Notes under the pieces: model-generated
What the model was told of the DNA's origin: nothing
Database searches by the model: none
The model's input: the letters and a program-made list of their open reading frames with translations, nothing else
Program-made: the position numbers and the translations under genes
DNA from: Candidatus Stahliibacteriota bacterium CG08_land_8_20_14_0_20_40_26
GTDB taxonomy: Bacteria > Hydrothermota > UBA3073
Reading direction: 5' to 3'
Length of the DNA stretch: 13,337 nucleotides
NCBI GenBank assembly: GCA_002774315.1
Contig: PEYP01000001.1
Location: 1-13,337, forward strand
In this document: positions 1-5,102 of the stretch, one piece after another
Layout: each line of letters begins with the position of its first letter
Numbering within the stretch: position 1 is the first letter of the stretch

Positions 1-171
1 AGTAATTTTTATCTCTCCCATATGGGAGACATCAAATATCCCTACCCTTTCTCTCACTGACAATACTTCTTTTACCACTCCCTTATACTGTATGGGCATA
101 TAGAATCCAGCAAACTCAACCATCCTTCCGCCCATCTCTATATGTTTCTCGTAGAATGGTGTTTTCTTCAT
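1..171 (-). CDS. gcvT: Glycine cleavage system T protein (aminomethyltransferase), N-terminal part, cut by window edge
   Basis: The minus strand is open from an ATG at 171 to the left edge, giving 57 codons that begin MKKTPFYEKHIEMGGRMVEF and continue through AGFYMPIQY to RVGIFDVSHMGEI. This matches the N-terminus of GcvT, whose family begins with a TPL(Y/F)..H...GAK..(D/E)F.GW.MP..Y pattern and an R...G(I/L)FDVSHMGE(I/V) motif in the folate-binding domain. GcvT takes the aminomethyl group from lipoyl-H protein, releases ammonia and passes the methylene group to tetrahydrofolate in the cytoplasm. The gene starts 6 bp after the stop of the FBP aldolase/phosphatase, so the two are probably cotranscribed. 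No strong Shine-Dalgarno sequence is visible in the A-rich junction, so translational coupling is possible. The folate and catalytic residues beyond residue 57 lie outside the window. Confidence 0.9.
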   Translation of the reverse strand, partial: MKKTPFYEKHIEMGGRMVEFAGFYMPIQYKGVVKEVLSVRERVGIFDVSHMGEIKIT

Positions 172-177
172 AGTCTT

Positions 178-1278
178 TTATTTTACTTTTTCAAACCTTT
201 CCTTGAGTTTTTTGCTGACCCCAGGGAGAGTTGTATACTCCATATCCTCAAGAGGAAGCCTGTGTGGTTCAAATGGACCATGTCTTCGCATATAGTCCGT
301 AATCTCTTCCGCGACCTTTCTCGTATAATCAAACGATGGGTCATCAAACATATCCCTCGGACCAATAAGATGACCATCTGTAATCTGGAAACCTGCAGCT
401 ATCACTCTTGGAGGGCCATCAAATCTCGTTGGATTTGCATCTTTGAACGATACGGGCATAAGTGGACCATTATGTGAACCTCTCATCCATCCAGCGACAA
501 GATAGGGAAAGGCAAATCCCTCTAAAACCTCCCCAACAGCAGGAAAACCACTTTGCATTCTTACTATTAACACGGGGTCGTCCTTACCAACATACTTGCC
601 AGCAATGAAGGCGAGTTTCTGAGTTGAGGAGACAGCAGCTATCTCGTCATCACTCTTTCTCCATACCCTTCTTGTGAGATACCTCTCTCTTGCTCCTGTG
701 AACACGAGCATATCGTACATCTCCTCCGGAACATTGAAGATTATAGCCTCTTCCTTTTTTACATCCAGGACTTCAAATTTGAAACCATCATGCATCGAAG
801 GGTCTATAACAAGCCCAGCAGTATTAAACGGGTCAGCAAATATCTTGTAGAGCGCTAGGTTCCAAGCGCCTGGTGATGTTTTATCTGCCATAAACACTAT
901 AACAGGTTCTGATTTTCTCTCTTCAAATTCCATTTCTGCAACTCCGGGGCCCATTCCTTTTACATTTCCGGAGAATGTGTCTGAGAGAATATCCTGTCCT
1001 GCACCATACAGTTTCATCTTCTTTGCAAGGTCTGTTGCGTCCTTAAATGTATCCCATGCAAGACCATGGATATCGGAATTGTTCTCTCCCCTTGTGTGTG
1101 TCATTATGAGTTCTAAATCATCCCCGCAGCGCAGAACACAGAAGTCTATAAGGAGACCAGAGCTTTTTGCCTTTGCAAGGTCTTTTTTCGCAAGTTCCAG
1201 TATGTCCGGGTGAGATGATGAGTGTCCAACCCATCCACCTATATCTGCCTTGATGACAGATAGTGTTATCTTCGGCAT
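178..1278 (-). CDS. fbp: Fructose-1,6-bisphosphate aldolase/phosphatase (type V FBPase, bifunctional)
   Basis: This 366-residue protein has the length and motifs of the archaeal-type bifunctional Fba/P. The enzyme condenses DHAP with glyceraldehyde-3-phosphate and dephosphorylates the product to fructose-6-phosphate, making gluconeogenesis unidirectional in the cytoplasm. Visible motifs are KADIGG at 10-15, HPD near 23, GDDLELIMTHTRG at 52-64, ADKTSPGAWN at 131-140 and KYVGKDD at 228-234. In characterised archaeal enzymes the Schiff-base lysine and its partner tyrosine are K232 and Y229; here Y229, K232, D233 and D234 fall at the same numbers, as does Y348. A textbook Shine-Dalgarno AAGGAGGT lies 4 nt before the ATG, which fixes the start. 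A sigma70-type promoter lies about 85 bp upstream. gcvT follows after 6 bp. The family is common in archaea and in deep-branching or thermophilic bacteria. The gene looks intact. Confidence 0.96.
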   Translation of the reverse strand: MPKITLSVIKADIGGWVGHSSSHPDILELAKKDLAKAKSSGLLIDFCVLRCGDDLELIMTHTRGENNSDIHGLAWDTFKDATDLAKKMKLYGAGQDILSDTFSGNVKGMGPGVAEMEFEERKSEPVIVFMADKTSPGAWNLALYKIFADPFNTAGLVIDPSMHDGFKFEVLDVKKEEAIIFNVPEEMYDMLVFTGARERYLTRRVWRKSDDEIAAVSSTQKLAFIAGKYVGKDDPVLIVRMQSGFPAVGEVLEGFAFPYLVAGWMRGSHNGPLMPVSFKDANPTRFDGPPRVIAAGFQITDGHLIGPRDMFDDPSFDYTRKVAEEITDYMRRHGPFEPHRLPLEDMEYTTLPGVSKKLKERFEKVK

Positions 1279-1363
1279 AGTACCTCCTTGTGGTTAATTT
1301 ATACAACCATCTGTATTTCCCAATCCCATTTACGTTTACGCTTTATTGTCCCCTCTGTTTGGG

Positions 1364-1392
1364 ATTATATCACAATTTTCGCAGTTTGTCAA
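1364..1392 (-). promoter_or_regulatory. Sigma70-type promoter for fbp-gcvT
   Basis: On the minus strand a perfect -35 TTGACA (1392-1387) is followed by 17 bp and a perfect -10 TATAAT (1369-1364). Transcription would start near 1357 and give a leader of about 80 nt before the ATG at 1278. I see no riboswitch-like structure in that leader. Confidence 0.8.
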
Positions 1393-1517
1393 GTGTTTTT
1401 TTAATAAAATCAAGGGTTTTCGCATTTTTTTTTACTTTTTATACTAAAAATCAGGAAATACCCTCCTTCGTTGATACTCCTATGAAAGTGTAAAACACGA
1501 ATGTGGTATGTTTTTCC

Positions 1518-1546
1518 TTGACCTTGTTCACTTTCTATGTTATAAT
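1518..1546 (+). promoter_or_regulatory. Sigma70-type promoter for the methyltransferase gene (and possibly rtcA)
   Basis: TTGACC (1518-1523), a 17-bp spacer and TATAAT (1541-1546). The predicted transcript starts near 1553, just before the octamer array, so that array would form most of a leader of about 155 nt. The -35 elements of this promoter and the divergent fbp promoter are separated by about 125 bp of AT-rich DNA (1393-1517), which holds T-runs but no ORF I would call. Confidence 0.75.
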
Positions 1547-1547
1547 A

Positions 1548-1699
1548 GTCATTAGTCAGTAGTAATTGGGTACTGGTCATTAGGTTATTAGGTCATTTGA
1601 TTTCAGCACTTTAATAACTCAATAACCCATTGACCCAACGACCCGAAGACTCAATGACCCGATGACGCAATATATCCGTGTAATCTGTGGCTTATTTTT
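1548..1699 (+). repeat. Inverted octamer array in the methyltransferase leader, followed by a CTGTGG box
   Basis: The left arm has reverse-orientation octamers GTCATTAG (1576-1583), GTTATTAG (1584-1591) and GTCATTTG (1592-1599), with another GTCATTAG at 1548-1555. After a short loop the right arm has seven in-phase octamers from 1610 to 1665; units 2-7 all begin with C and end with A (for example CCCATTGA, CTCAATGA). The two arms can pair imperfectly over about 24 bp. The array leads into ATCCGTGTAATCTGTGG (1674-1690) and a T-run before the ATG at 1708. The unit is the same as that of the array at 10371-10482. No coding sequence is seen here. Confidence 0.75.
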
Positions 1700-1707
1700 G
1701 ATTTGAT

Positions 1708-2493
1708 ATGAGAAAGTTCTGGTTTATCAGTAAGCTGCAATACAAGATTCGTGAAGGGAAGAAGGGCTTAAAGGAAACATATGATTTTCTGGCACCCAAT
1801 TACGATTACTCGAAATACCTATTTTGCACAAGATGGATTGAAAAAGCAGAGGAGAAGATTGTAAATAAATGGCTGGGTGAGCTTTCTTCGCCTGTAATTG
1901 ATGTTGGTTGTGGTACTGGAAGATATGCTGTAAAGATTGCTGGAATGGGCATAAGCGTTATTGCGCTCGACTTGAGTTTAGAAATGCTTAAAATGGCAAA
2001 AAAGAAAAAAGGAAATAAGATTCTCCCTGTCCTTGCAGATGCAGAATGCTTACCTTTGAAAGCGGATTCATGTGGGGGTGTCATCTGCACCCTTGCATTT
2101 AACCATCTTTTTAGTCCTGTCTCTGCAGTATACGAATTCAGAAGGGTATTGAAAAAGACTGGGATATGTATAATGAGTTCGTTCAATAAGGCTCTTCTTA
2201 GAAGATTCAAACAGAAACTGAACCTGCCATATGCGTATATGCCATTTAGAACAAAGAATTGTGGTCCTACCCTCATTTATGAGGTAGGACATAATGAGGA
2301 AGAATTAAAGGGGTTGTTTCAAAAAGCTGGCTTCCGTATTAAGGCAATAGAATTTTGTCCTGTTCCCATTAGCAAACTTGGAATATTCCGTAAGCTCACC
2401 CTATTATTTGTATTTAAACTGGGTTTTACGGTGAGGAAACTCGTAACGAGCCTCGAAGCTGGAAGCTTGAGACTGGACAAATACAGTCCGTAG
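1708..2493 (+). CDS. Class I SAM-dependent methyltransferase (UbiE/Methyltransf_11-like)
   Basis: This 261-residue protein has a Rossmann-fold SAM-binding core. Motif I is VIDVGCGTG at 63-71, the acidic residue ending strand 2 is D88 in VIALD, and ADAECLPL at 110-117 carries the adenine-contacting acidic residue. The region TLAFNHL to LKKTGICIMSSFN (128-160) matches the strand 4/5 part of the fold. The ETYDFLAPNYDYS segment at 23-35 resembles the start of UbiE/MenG-like enzymes, but the substrate cannot be read from sequence. No Shine-Dalgarno sequence precedes the ATG and no better in-frame start is evident. The last 15-20 residues are encoded by palindromic repeat-like DNA, so the C-terminal tail is probably not part of the ancestral fold. 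The gene follows its own promoter and lies about 200 bp before rtcA, with no obvious promoter between them. Confidence 0.85.
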   Translation: MRKFWFISKLQYKIREGKKGLKETYDFLAPNYDYSKYLFCTRWIEKAEEKIVNKWLGELSSPVIDVGCGTGRYAVKIAGMGISVIALDLSLEMLKMAKKKKGNKILPVLADAECLPLKADSCGGVICTLAFNHLFSPVSAVYEFRRVLKKTGICIMSSFNKALLRRFKQKLNLPYAYMPFRTKNCGPTLIYEVGHNEEELKGLFQKAGFRIKAIEFCPVPISKLGIFRKLTLLFVFKLGFTVRKLVTSLEAGSLRLDKYSP

Positions 2494-2600
2494 GATCCGT
2501 ACGGAGGCGAGTATCGAGCATCAAAAAATCGAGCTTCGTTACCTGCCTACCGTCAGGCAGGCGAGCCTCGATACCAATAAACGGGGAATGTAAGGGATTA
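2441..2600 (+). repeat. GC-richer palindromic repeat island between the methyltransferase gene and rtcA
   Basis: Several small inverted repeats are packed together. CTC-AAGCT pairs with AGCTT-GAG across 2452-2471 with one bulged base. TCCGTA/TACGGA surrounds GGATCCG at 2488-2506. GTATCGAG (2511-2518) pairs with CTCGATAC (2567-2574). GTAACGA..AGCT near 2443-2460 is complementary to AGCTTCGTTAC at 2533-2543, with a 7-nt insertion in the first copy. The 20-bp CCTGCCT palindrome sits inside the largest loop. The first part of the island is translated as the methyltransferase tail. No run of T follows, so a classical terminator is not supported. Confidence 0.6.
2542..2561. repeat. CCTGCCT...AGGCAGG palindromic repeat, copy 1
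   Basis: CCTGCCT-ACCGTC-AGGCAGG is a 7-bp stem with a 6-nt loop. Related copies lie at 4655-4672, 4917-4936 and 10237-10255. All four are intergenic. Confidence 0.75.
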
Positions 2601-2696
2601 CGAATCTTGTGAAAGGCTCAAATGCATAAACAAGGGGAGATGAAGAAAATCCATGGGATCCGTATGGATATGAAAGGGAAGGTTAAGCGGTATAAT

Positions 2697-3704
2697 ATGG
2701 TAGAAATTGACGGCAATTATTTAGAGGGTGGTGGGCAGATTGTAAGAACCGCTATCGCCCTCTCCTGTATAACAAAGCAGTCCGTCCGTATATATAATAT
2801 AAGGGCAGGACGGGAGAAGCCAGGGCTCCGACCACAACATCTTGCCGGTATAGAGGCTGCCTTAAGGATATCAGGTGGAAGGACTGAGGAATTGCATGTT
2901 GGTTCAATGGATATCACGTTCATCCCGGGTGAGATAAGAGGGGGTAACTATATTATAGATACCAAGACCGCAGGTGCAATCACCCTTATCCTCCAGACAC
3001 TTGTGCCAATCGGGATATACGCAGATTCTCCCTCTCTATATGAGATAAAAGGTGGAACCGCTGTGCCCTTCAGCCCGAGCATTGAGTACTTCAGGCACAT
3101 ATTCGGTTATTTTCTTAGACTAATGGGTATAACAATATCTGTGGATGTAAGAAGGCACGGGTTTTACCCCAGAGGTGGTGGTATATGCAGGGTGAAGGTT
3201 TCCCCGGCCAAACTTAAACCTATAAAATTGACTGAGAGGGGAAATCTAATCGAAGTTAATATAATATCCATATCCTCTTCCATCCTTGCCCCATCAAAAG
3301 TAGGAGAGCGGATGATAGAGGGTGCAAGGGACATTTTCCCTGAAGCGACTACTGCCTTCTGCTATGTGAACTCCCAAGACGCAGGCTGTTTTGTACATAC
3401 AAATGCGAAATTTACAAATAGTATAATAGGAGCAGATGGACTTGGTAGAAAAGGTAAGAGAGCAGAGGTTGTAGGAATAGAGTCAGGTAAGGCGTTAAAG
3501 AAAGCTATAGAAAGGGGTGCACCTCTTGATAGATGGATGACTGATCAGATAATACCATATCTTGCGCTTGCCGCCTATGAAACGGGGAAAAAGGTAAAAA
3601 TAAAAATACCAGAACTTACAAGACATGCCCAAGCCAATATTTGGGTTGTAAAAGAGTTCCTTCCAGTGGATTTTAAGGTAGAGGAAGATATCCTTGAATG
3701 TTGA
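2697..3704 (+). CDS. rtcA: RNA 3'-terminal phosphate cyclase
   Basis: RtcA converts an RNA 3'-phosphate to a 2',3'-cyclic phosphate using ATP, through an enzyme-AMP intermediate. From the chosen ATG the protein has 335 residues, close to the usual 335-345, and begins MVEIDGNYLEGGGQIVRTA, the standard family N-terminus. The RNA-cyclase signature RHGFYPRGGG is at 153-162. H310 in RHAQANIW aligns with the adenylated histidine (H309) of the E. coli enzyme. The frame stays open 25 codons further upstream to an ATG at 2622, which has a GAAAGG Shine-Dalgarno-like site. That longer form would add a basic, non-conserved extension, so I prefer 2697, although no strong ribosome-binding site precedes it. 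It is convergent with rph, and no rtcB is seen in the window. Confidence 0.93.
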   Translation: MVEIDGNYLEGGGQIVRTAIALSCITKQSVRIYNIRAGREKPGLRPQHLAGIEAALRISGGRTEELHVGSMDITFIPGEIRGGNYIIDTKTAGAITLILQTLVPIGIYADSPSLYEIKGGTAVPFSPSIEYFRHIFGYFLRLMGITISVDVRRHGFYPRGGGICRVKVSPAKLKPIKLTERGNLIEVNIISISSSILAPSKVGERMIEGARDIFPEATTAFCYVNSQDAGCFVHTNAKFTNSIIGADGLGRKGKRAEVVGIESGKALKKAIERGAPLDRWMTDQIIPYLALAAYETGKKVKIKIPELTRHAQANIWVVKEFLPVDFKVEEDILEC

Positions 3705-3780
3705 ATTAGTAGACAGAGAATTTTCCATTTAAAAGGCAAGGTTCAAAAACATAAGAACACCCTAAAAGGATTTGATAGGC

Positions 3781-4488
3781 TTATATGCGAAATAAAACTG
3801 CCCTTTCCTCTTCTATAATTTTTTTTATCCCAACCTTTGCGAGATTCATGAGTTTCGTAAGTTCGTCTATCGTATATGGTCTTTTCTCACCAGTGCCCTG
3901 TAGTTCCACAATATCAAGATTTTCTGTCATTACTATGTTCATATCAATATCAGCAGTTGAATCTTCCTCATAGGTGAGATCAAGCATAGGTTCTCCGTTT
4001 ACTACTCCTACACTTATCGCCGCCAACAGCGAGTGAGTAGGTGAGCGTTCAAGCAATCCCTCAAATATCATATATTGACAGGCAGTGTAATATGCGACGA
4101 ATCCTCCTGTTACACTCGCGGTTCTCGTACCACCATCTGCCTGGATAACATCGCAGTCGATTATTATGGTGTATCCATCAAGGATAGAAAGATTACTTAT
4201 ACTTCTTAAAGAACGTCCTATCAACCTCTGTATCTCATATATTCTTCCTCTGGAGCGTTCTCTCTCTATTCTTTGCCTTGCACTTCGGGGTAACATTCCA
4301 TATTCTGCAGTTACCCATCCCTTTCTGGAATTTCTAAGAAAGGGAGGCACTCTTTCCTCAACCGTTGCAGTGCATACGACCTTCGTTTTGCCCATTTCAA
4401 TGAGGCAGGAACCCTCTGCATCTCTAATATAGTCCTTCGTTATTTTTACCTCTCTCATCTGATTTTCTAATCTCCTATCTTTCCTCAT
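3781..4488 (-). CDS. rph: Ribonuclease PH (tRNA nucleotidyltransferase)
   Basis: RNase PH is a phosphate-dependent 3'-5' exoribonuclease that trims the 3' trailer of tRNA precursors and works as a hexameric ring. The 235-residue protein shows family motifs in order: AEGSCLIEMGKTKVVCTA at 24-41, VPPFLRN and GWVTAEYGMLPRS up to 69, EIQRLIGRSLR at 85-95, DCDVIQADGGTRTASVTG at 111-128 and LTYEEDSTADIDMN at 171-184. R88 and R122 correspond to the phosphate-binding arginines, and D176 and D182 to the metal-binding acidic pair. The usual GRTQEIQ reads GRIYEIQ here. The start is supported by AGGAG 6-7 nt before the ATG. Its best promoter is about 270 bp upstream, giving an unusually long leader that contains two palindromes. 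It converges with rtcA across a 76-bp gap that has no clear terminator. Confidence 0.96.
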   Translation of the reverse strand: MRKDRRLENQMREVKITKDYIRDAEGSCLIEMGKTKVVCTATVEERVPPFLRNSRKGWVTAEYGMLPRSARQRIERERSRGRIYEIQRLIGRSLRSISNLSILDGYTIIIDCDVIQADGGTRTASVTGGFVAYYTACQYMIFEGLLERSPTHSLLAAISVGVVNGEPMLDLTYEEDSTADIDMNIVMTENLDIVELQGTGEKRPYTIDELTKLMNLAKVGIKKIIEEERAVLFRI

Positions 4489-4604
4489 ACTTACTCCTAA
4501 TGCCTTACTGAATTGACCACAAAGAACACAAAATTCTTACAAAATATTCCAAAACCGCAACCCTTGCCCTTCATAAATTAATGTGATTATCCATAAAGTC
4601 TTAT

Positions 4605-4622
4605 GCAGTGGCAAGCCACTGC
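4605..4622. repeat. Perfect 8-bp inverted repeat GCAGTGGC-AA-GCCACTGC
   Basis: The stem is 4605-4612 with 4615-4622 around a 2-nt centre. It is immediately followed by CTCC, and GGAGTGC recurs at 4649-4655, so a longer structure can form with the adjacent palindrome. No T-run follows on either strand. Confidence 0.6.
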
Positions 4623-4654
4623 ACTCCATCTGTTTACTAATATGCATCGGAGTG

Positions 4655-4672
4655 CCTGCCTACCGCAGGCAG
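4655..4672. repeat. CCTGCCT...AGGCAG palindromic repeat, copy 2 (shortened)
   Basis: CCTGCCTACCGCAGGCAG lacks one central base and the last G compared with the copies at 2542 and 4917. It lies in the rph leader on the minus strand. Confidence 0.65.
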
Positions 4673-4759
4673 TAGCTTGCTATTGCAAAAACATAAGCTG
4701 CCTTACTTAGCAGGGTGCTAATTAGATTTTTGATATTTTCTGGACAATTACTCGTATTA

Positions 4760-4788
4760 ATTATACCACCGAATCGCAGTAATGTCAA
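4760..4788 (-). promoter_or_regulatory. Sigma70-type promoter for rph
   Basis: On the minus strand TTGACA (4788-4783), a 17-bp spacer and TATAAT (4765-4760) are a perfect consensus match. The start point would be near 4753, leaving about 265 nt of leader before rph. It is divergent from the moxR promoter, with 60 bp between the two -35 boxes. Confidence 0.75.
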
Positions 4789-4848
4789 GTTTTTTCTAAC
4801 CAGAAATATGGAGTGCATCACTATCCGTGGTTCTCTAACACTTTTTCC

Positions 4849-4877
4849 TTGACATTTCTTGAAAATTGGTATATAAT
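4849..4877 (+). promoter_or_regulatory. Sigma70-type promoter for the moxR operon
   Basis: TTGACA (4849-4854), a 17-bp spacer and TATAAT (4872-4877). The transcript would start near 4884 and have a leader of about 220 nt holding a CCTGCCT palindrome, a long hairpin array and a CTGTGG box. It is the last convincing promoter on the plus strand until 11502, so it may serve moxR through the agmatinase gene. Confidence 0.78.
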
Positions 4878-4916
4878 GTTTTTGCGGTAGTATCAAATAG
4901 AATATGAAAAACTACA

Positions 4917-4936
4917 CCTGCCTACCGGCAGGCAGG
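4917..4936. repeat. CCTGCCT...AGGCAGG palindromic repeat, copy 3
   Basis: CCTGCCT-ACCGGC-AGGCAGG differs from copy 1 at one loop base. It lies in the predicted moxR leader. Its right end merges into AGGGAGGT, which resembles a Shine-Dalgarno sequence and precedes a four-codon frame at 4947-4961. Confidence 0.75.
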
Positions 4937-4953
4937 GAGGTCACAGATGAAAA

Positions 4954-5073
4954 GTGATTAAGAGATTAAGTTAATTGAGTGATTAAGTTAAAGGGGTAGC
5001 CTATTCAAATTAACTTAATTAACTGAATTAACCTAATTCACTAATTTAGTGCTCTCTGTGGTTAGATTTTTGA
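4954..5073 (+). repeat. Inverted 8-9-bp repeat array forming a long hairpin in the moxR leader, with CTGTGG box
   Basis: The left arm has units such as GTGATTAA (4954-4961), GAGATTAA (4962-4969) and GTGATTAA (4979-4986). The right arm has AATTAACTT-like units of 8-9 bp from 5009 to 5048. The arms 4970-4991 and 5010-5032 are complementary at about 20 of 22 positions with one bulge, including a perfect 10-bp core ATTAAGTTAA/TTAACTTAAT around an 18-nt loop. It is followed by CTCTGTGGTTAG and a T-run (5053-5071). The moxR Shine-Dalgarno sequence lies 20 nt beyond. No T-run follows the long stem directly, so it is not a typical terminator. Confidence 0.75.
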
Positions 5074-5102
5074 CAATAATGTTTTTGCGGATGGGAGATA
5101 AT

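Larger units (their letters stand above)
4489..4759 (-). other. Long rph leader region with two palindromic repeats
   Basis: This stretch holds no gene I can support. Read on the minus strand it would be a leader of about 265 nt between the rph promoter and the rph start. It contains a perfect 8-bp inverted repeat GCAGTGGC-AA-GCCACTGC (4605-4622) and a CCTGCCT-type palindrome (4655-4672). An outer pair GCACTCC (4621-4627) / GGAGTGC (4649-4655) can join them into one branched fold. Near the rph end lies the minus-strand word TTGTGTTCTTTGTGG (4530-4516), a variant of the CTGTGG box found before other genes here. A 36-codon minus-strand frame overlaps the hairpin but has no family signal. Confidence 0.5.

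Noticed and set aside
142..477. Plus-strand open frame of 111 codons
   Set aside because: It lies antisense to gcvT and the FBP aldolase/phosphatase, which have clear family motifs; no motif or ribosome-binding site.
1290..1493. Plus-strand open frame of 67 codons in the fbp upstream region
   Set aside because: It covers the fbp promoter and T-runs, has a Phe/Leu-rich composition from AT-rich DNA and no ribosome-binding site or family likeness.
2691..2696. TATAAT directly before the rtcA start as a promoter -10 box
   Set aside because: No TTGACA-like -35 lies 16-18 bp upstream, and transcription would begin inside the gene.
3705..3780. Bidirectional terminator between rtcA and rph
   Set aside because: No GC-rich stem with a T-run was found; only a short direct repeat TAAAAGG.
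4507..4600. 36-codon minus-strand small protein in the rph leader
   Set aside because: It is partly repeat-encoded, has no ribosome-binding site and no family likeness; more likely chance.
4660..4896. Minus-strand open frame of 78 codons upstream of rph
   Set aside because: It runs through both divergent promoters and a palindrome; no recognisable domain.
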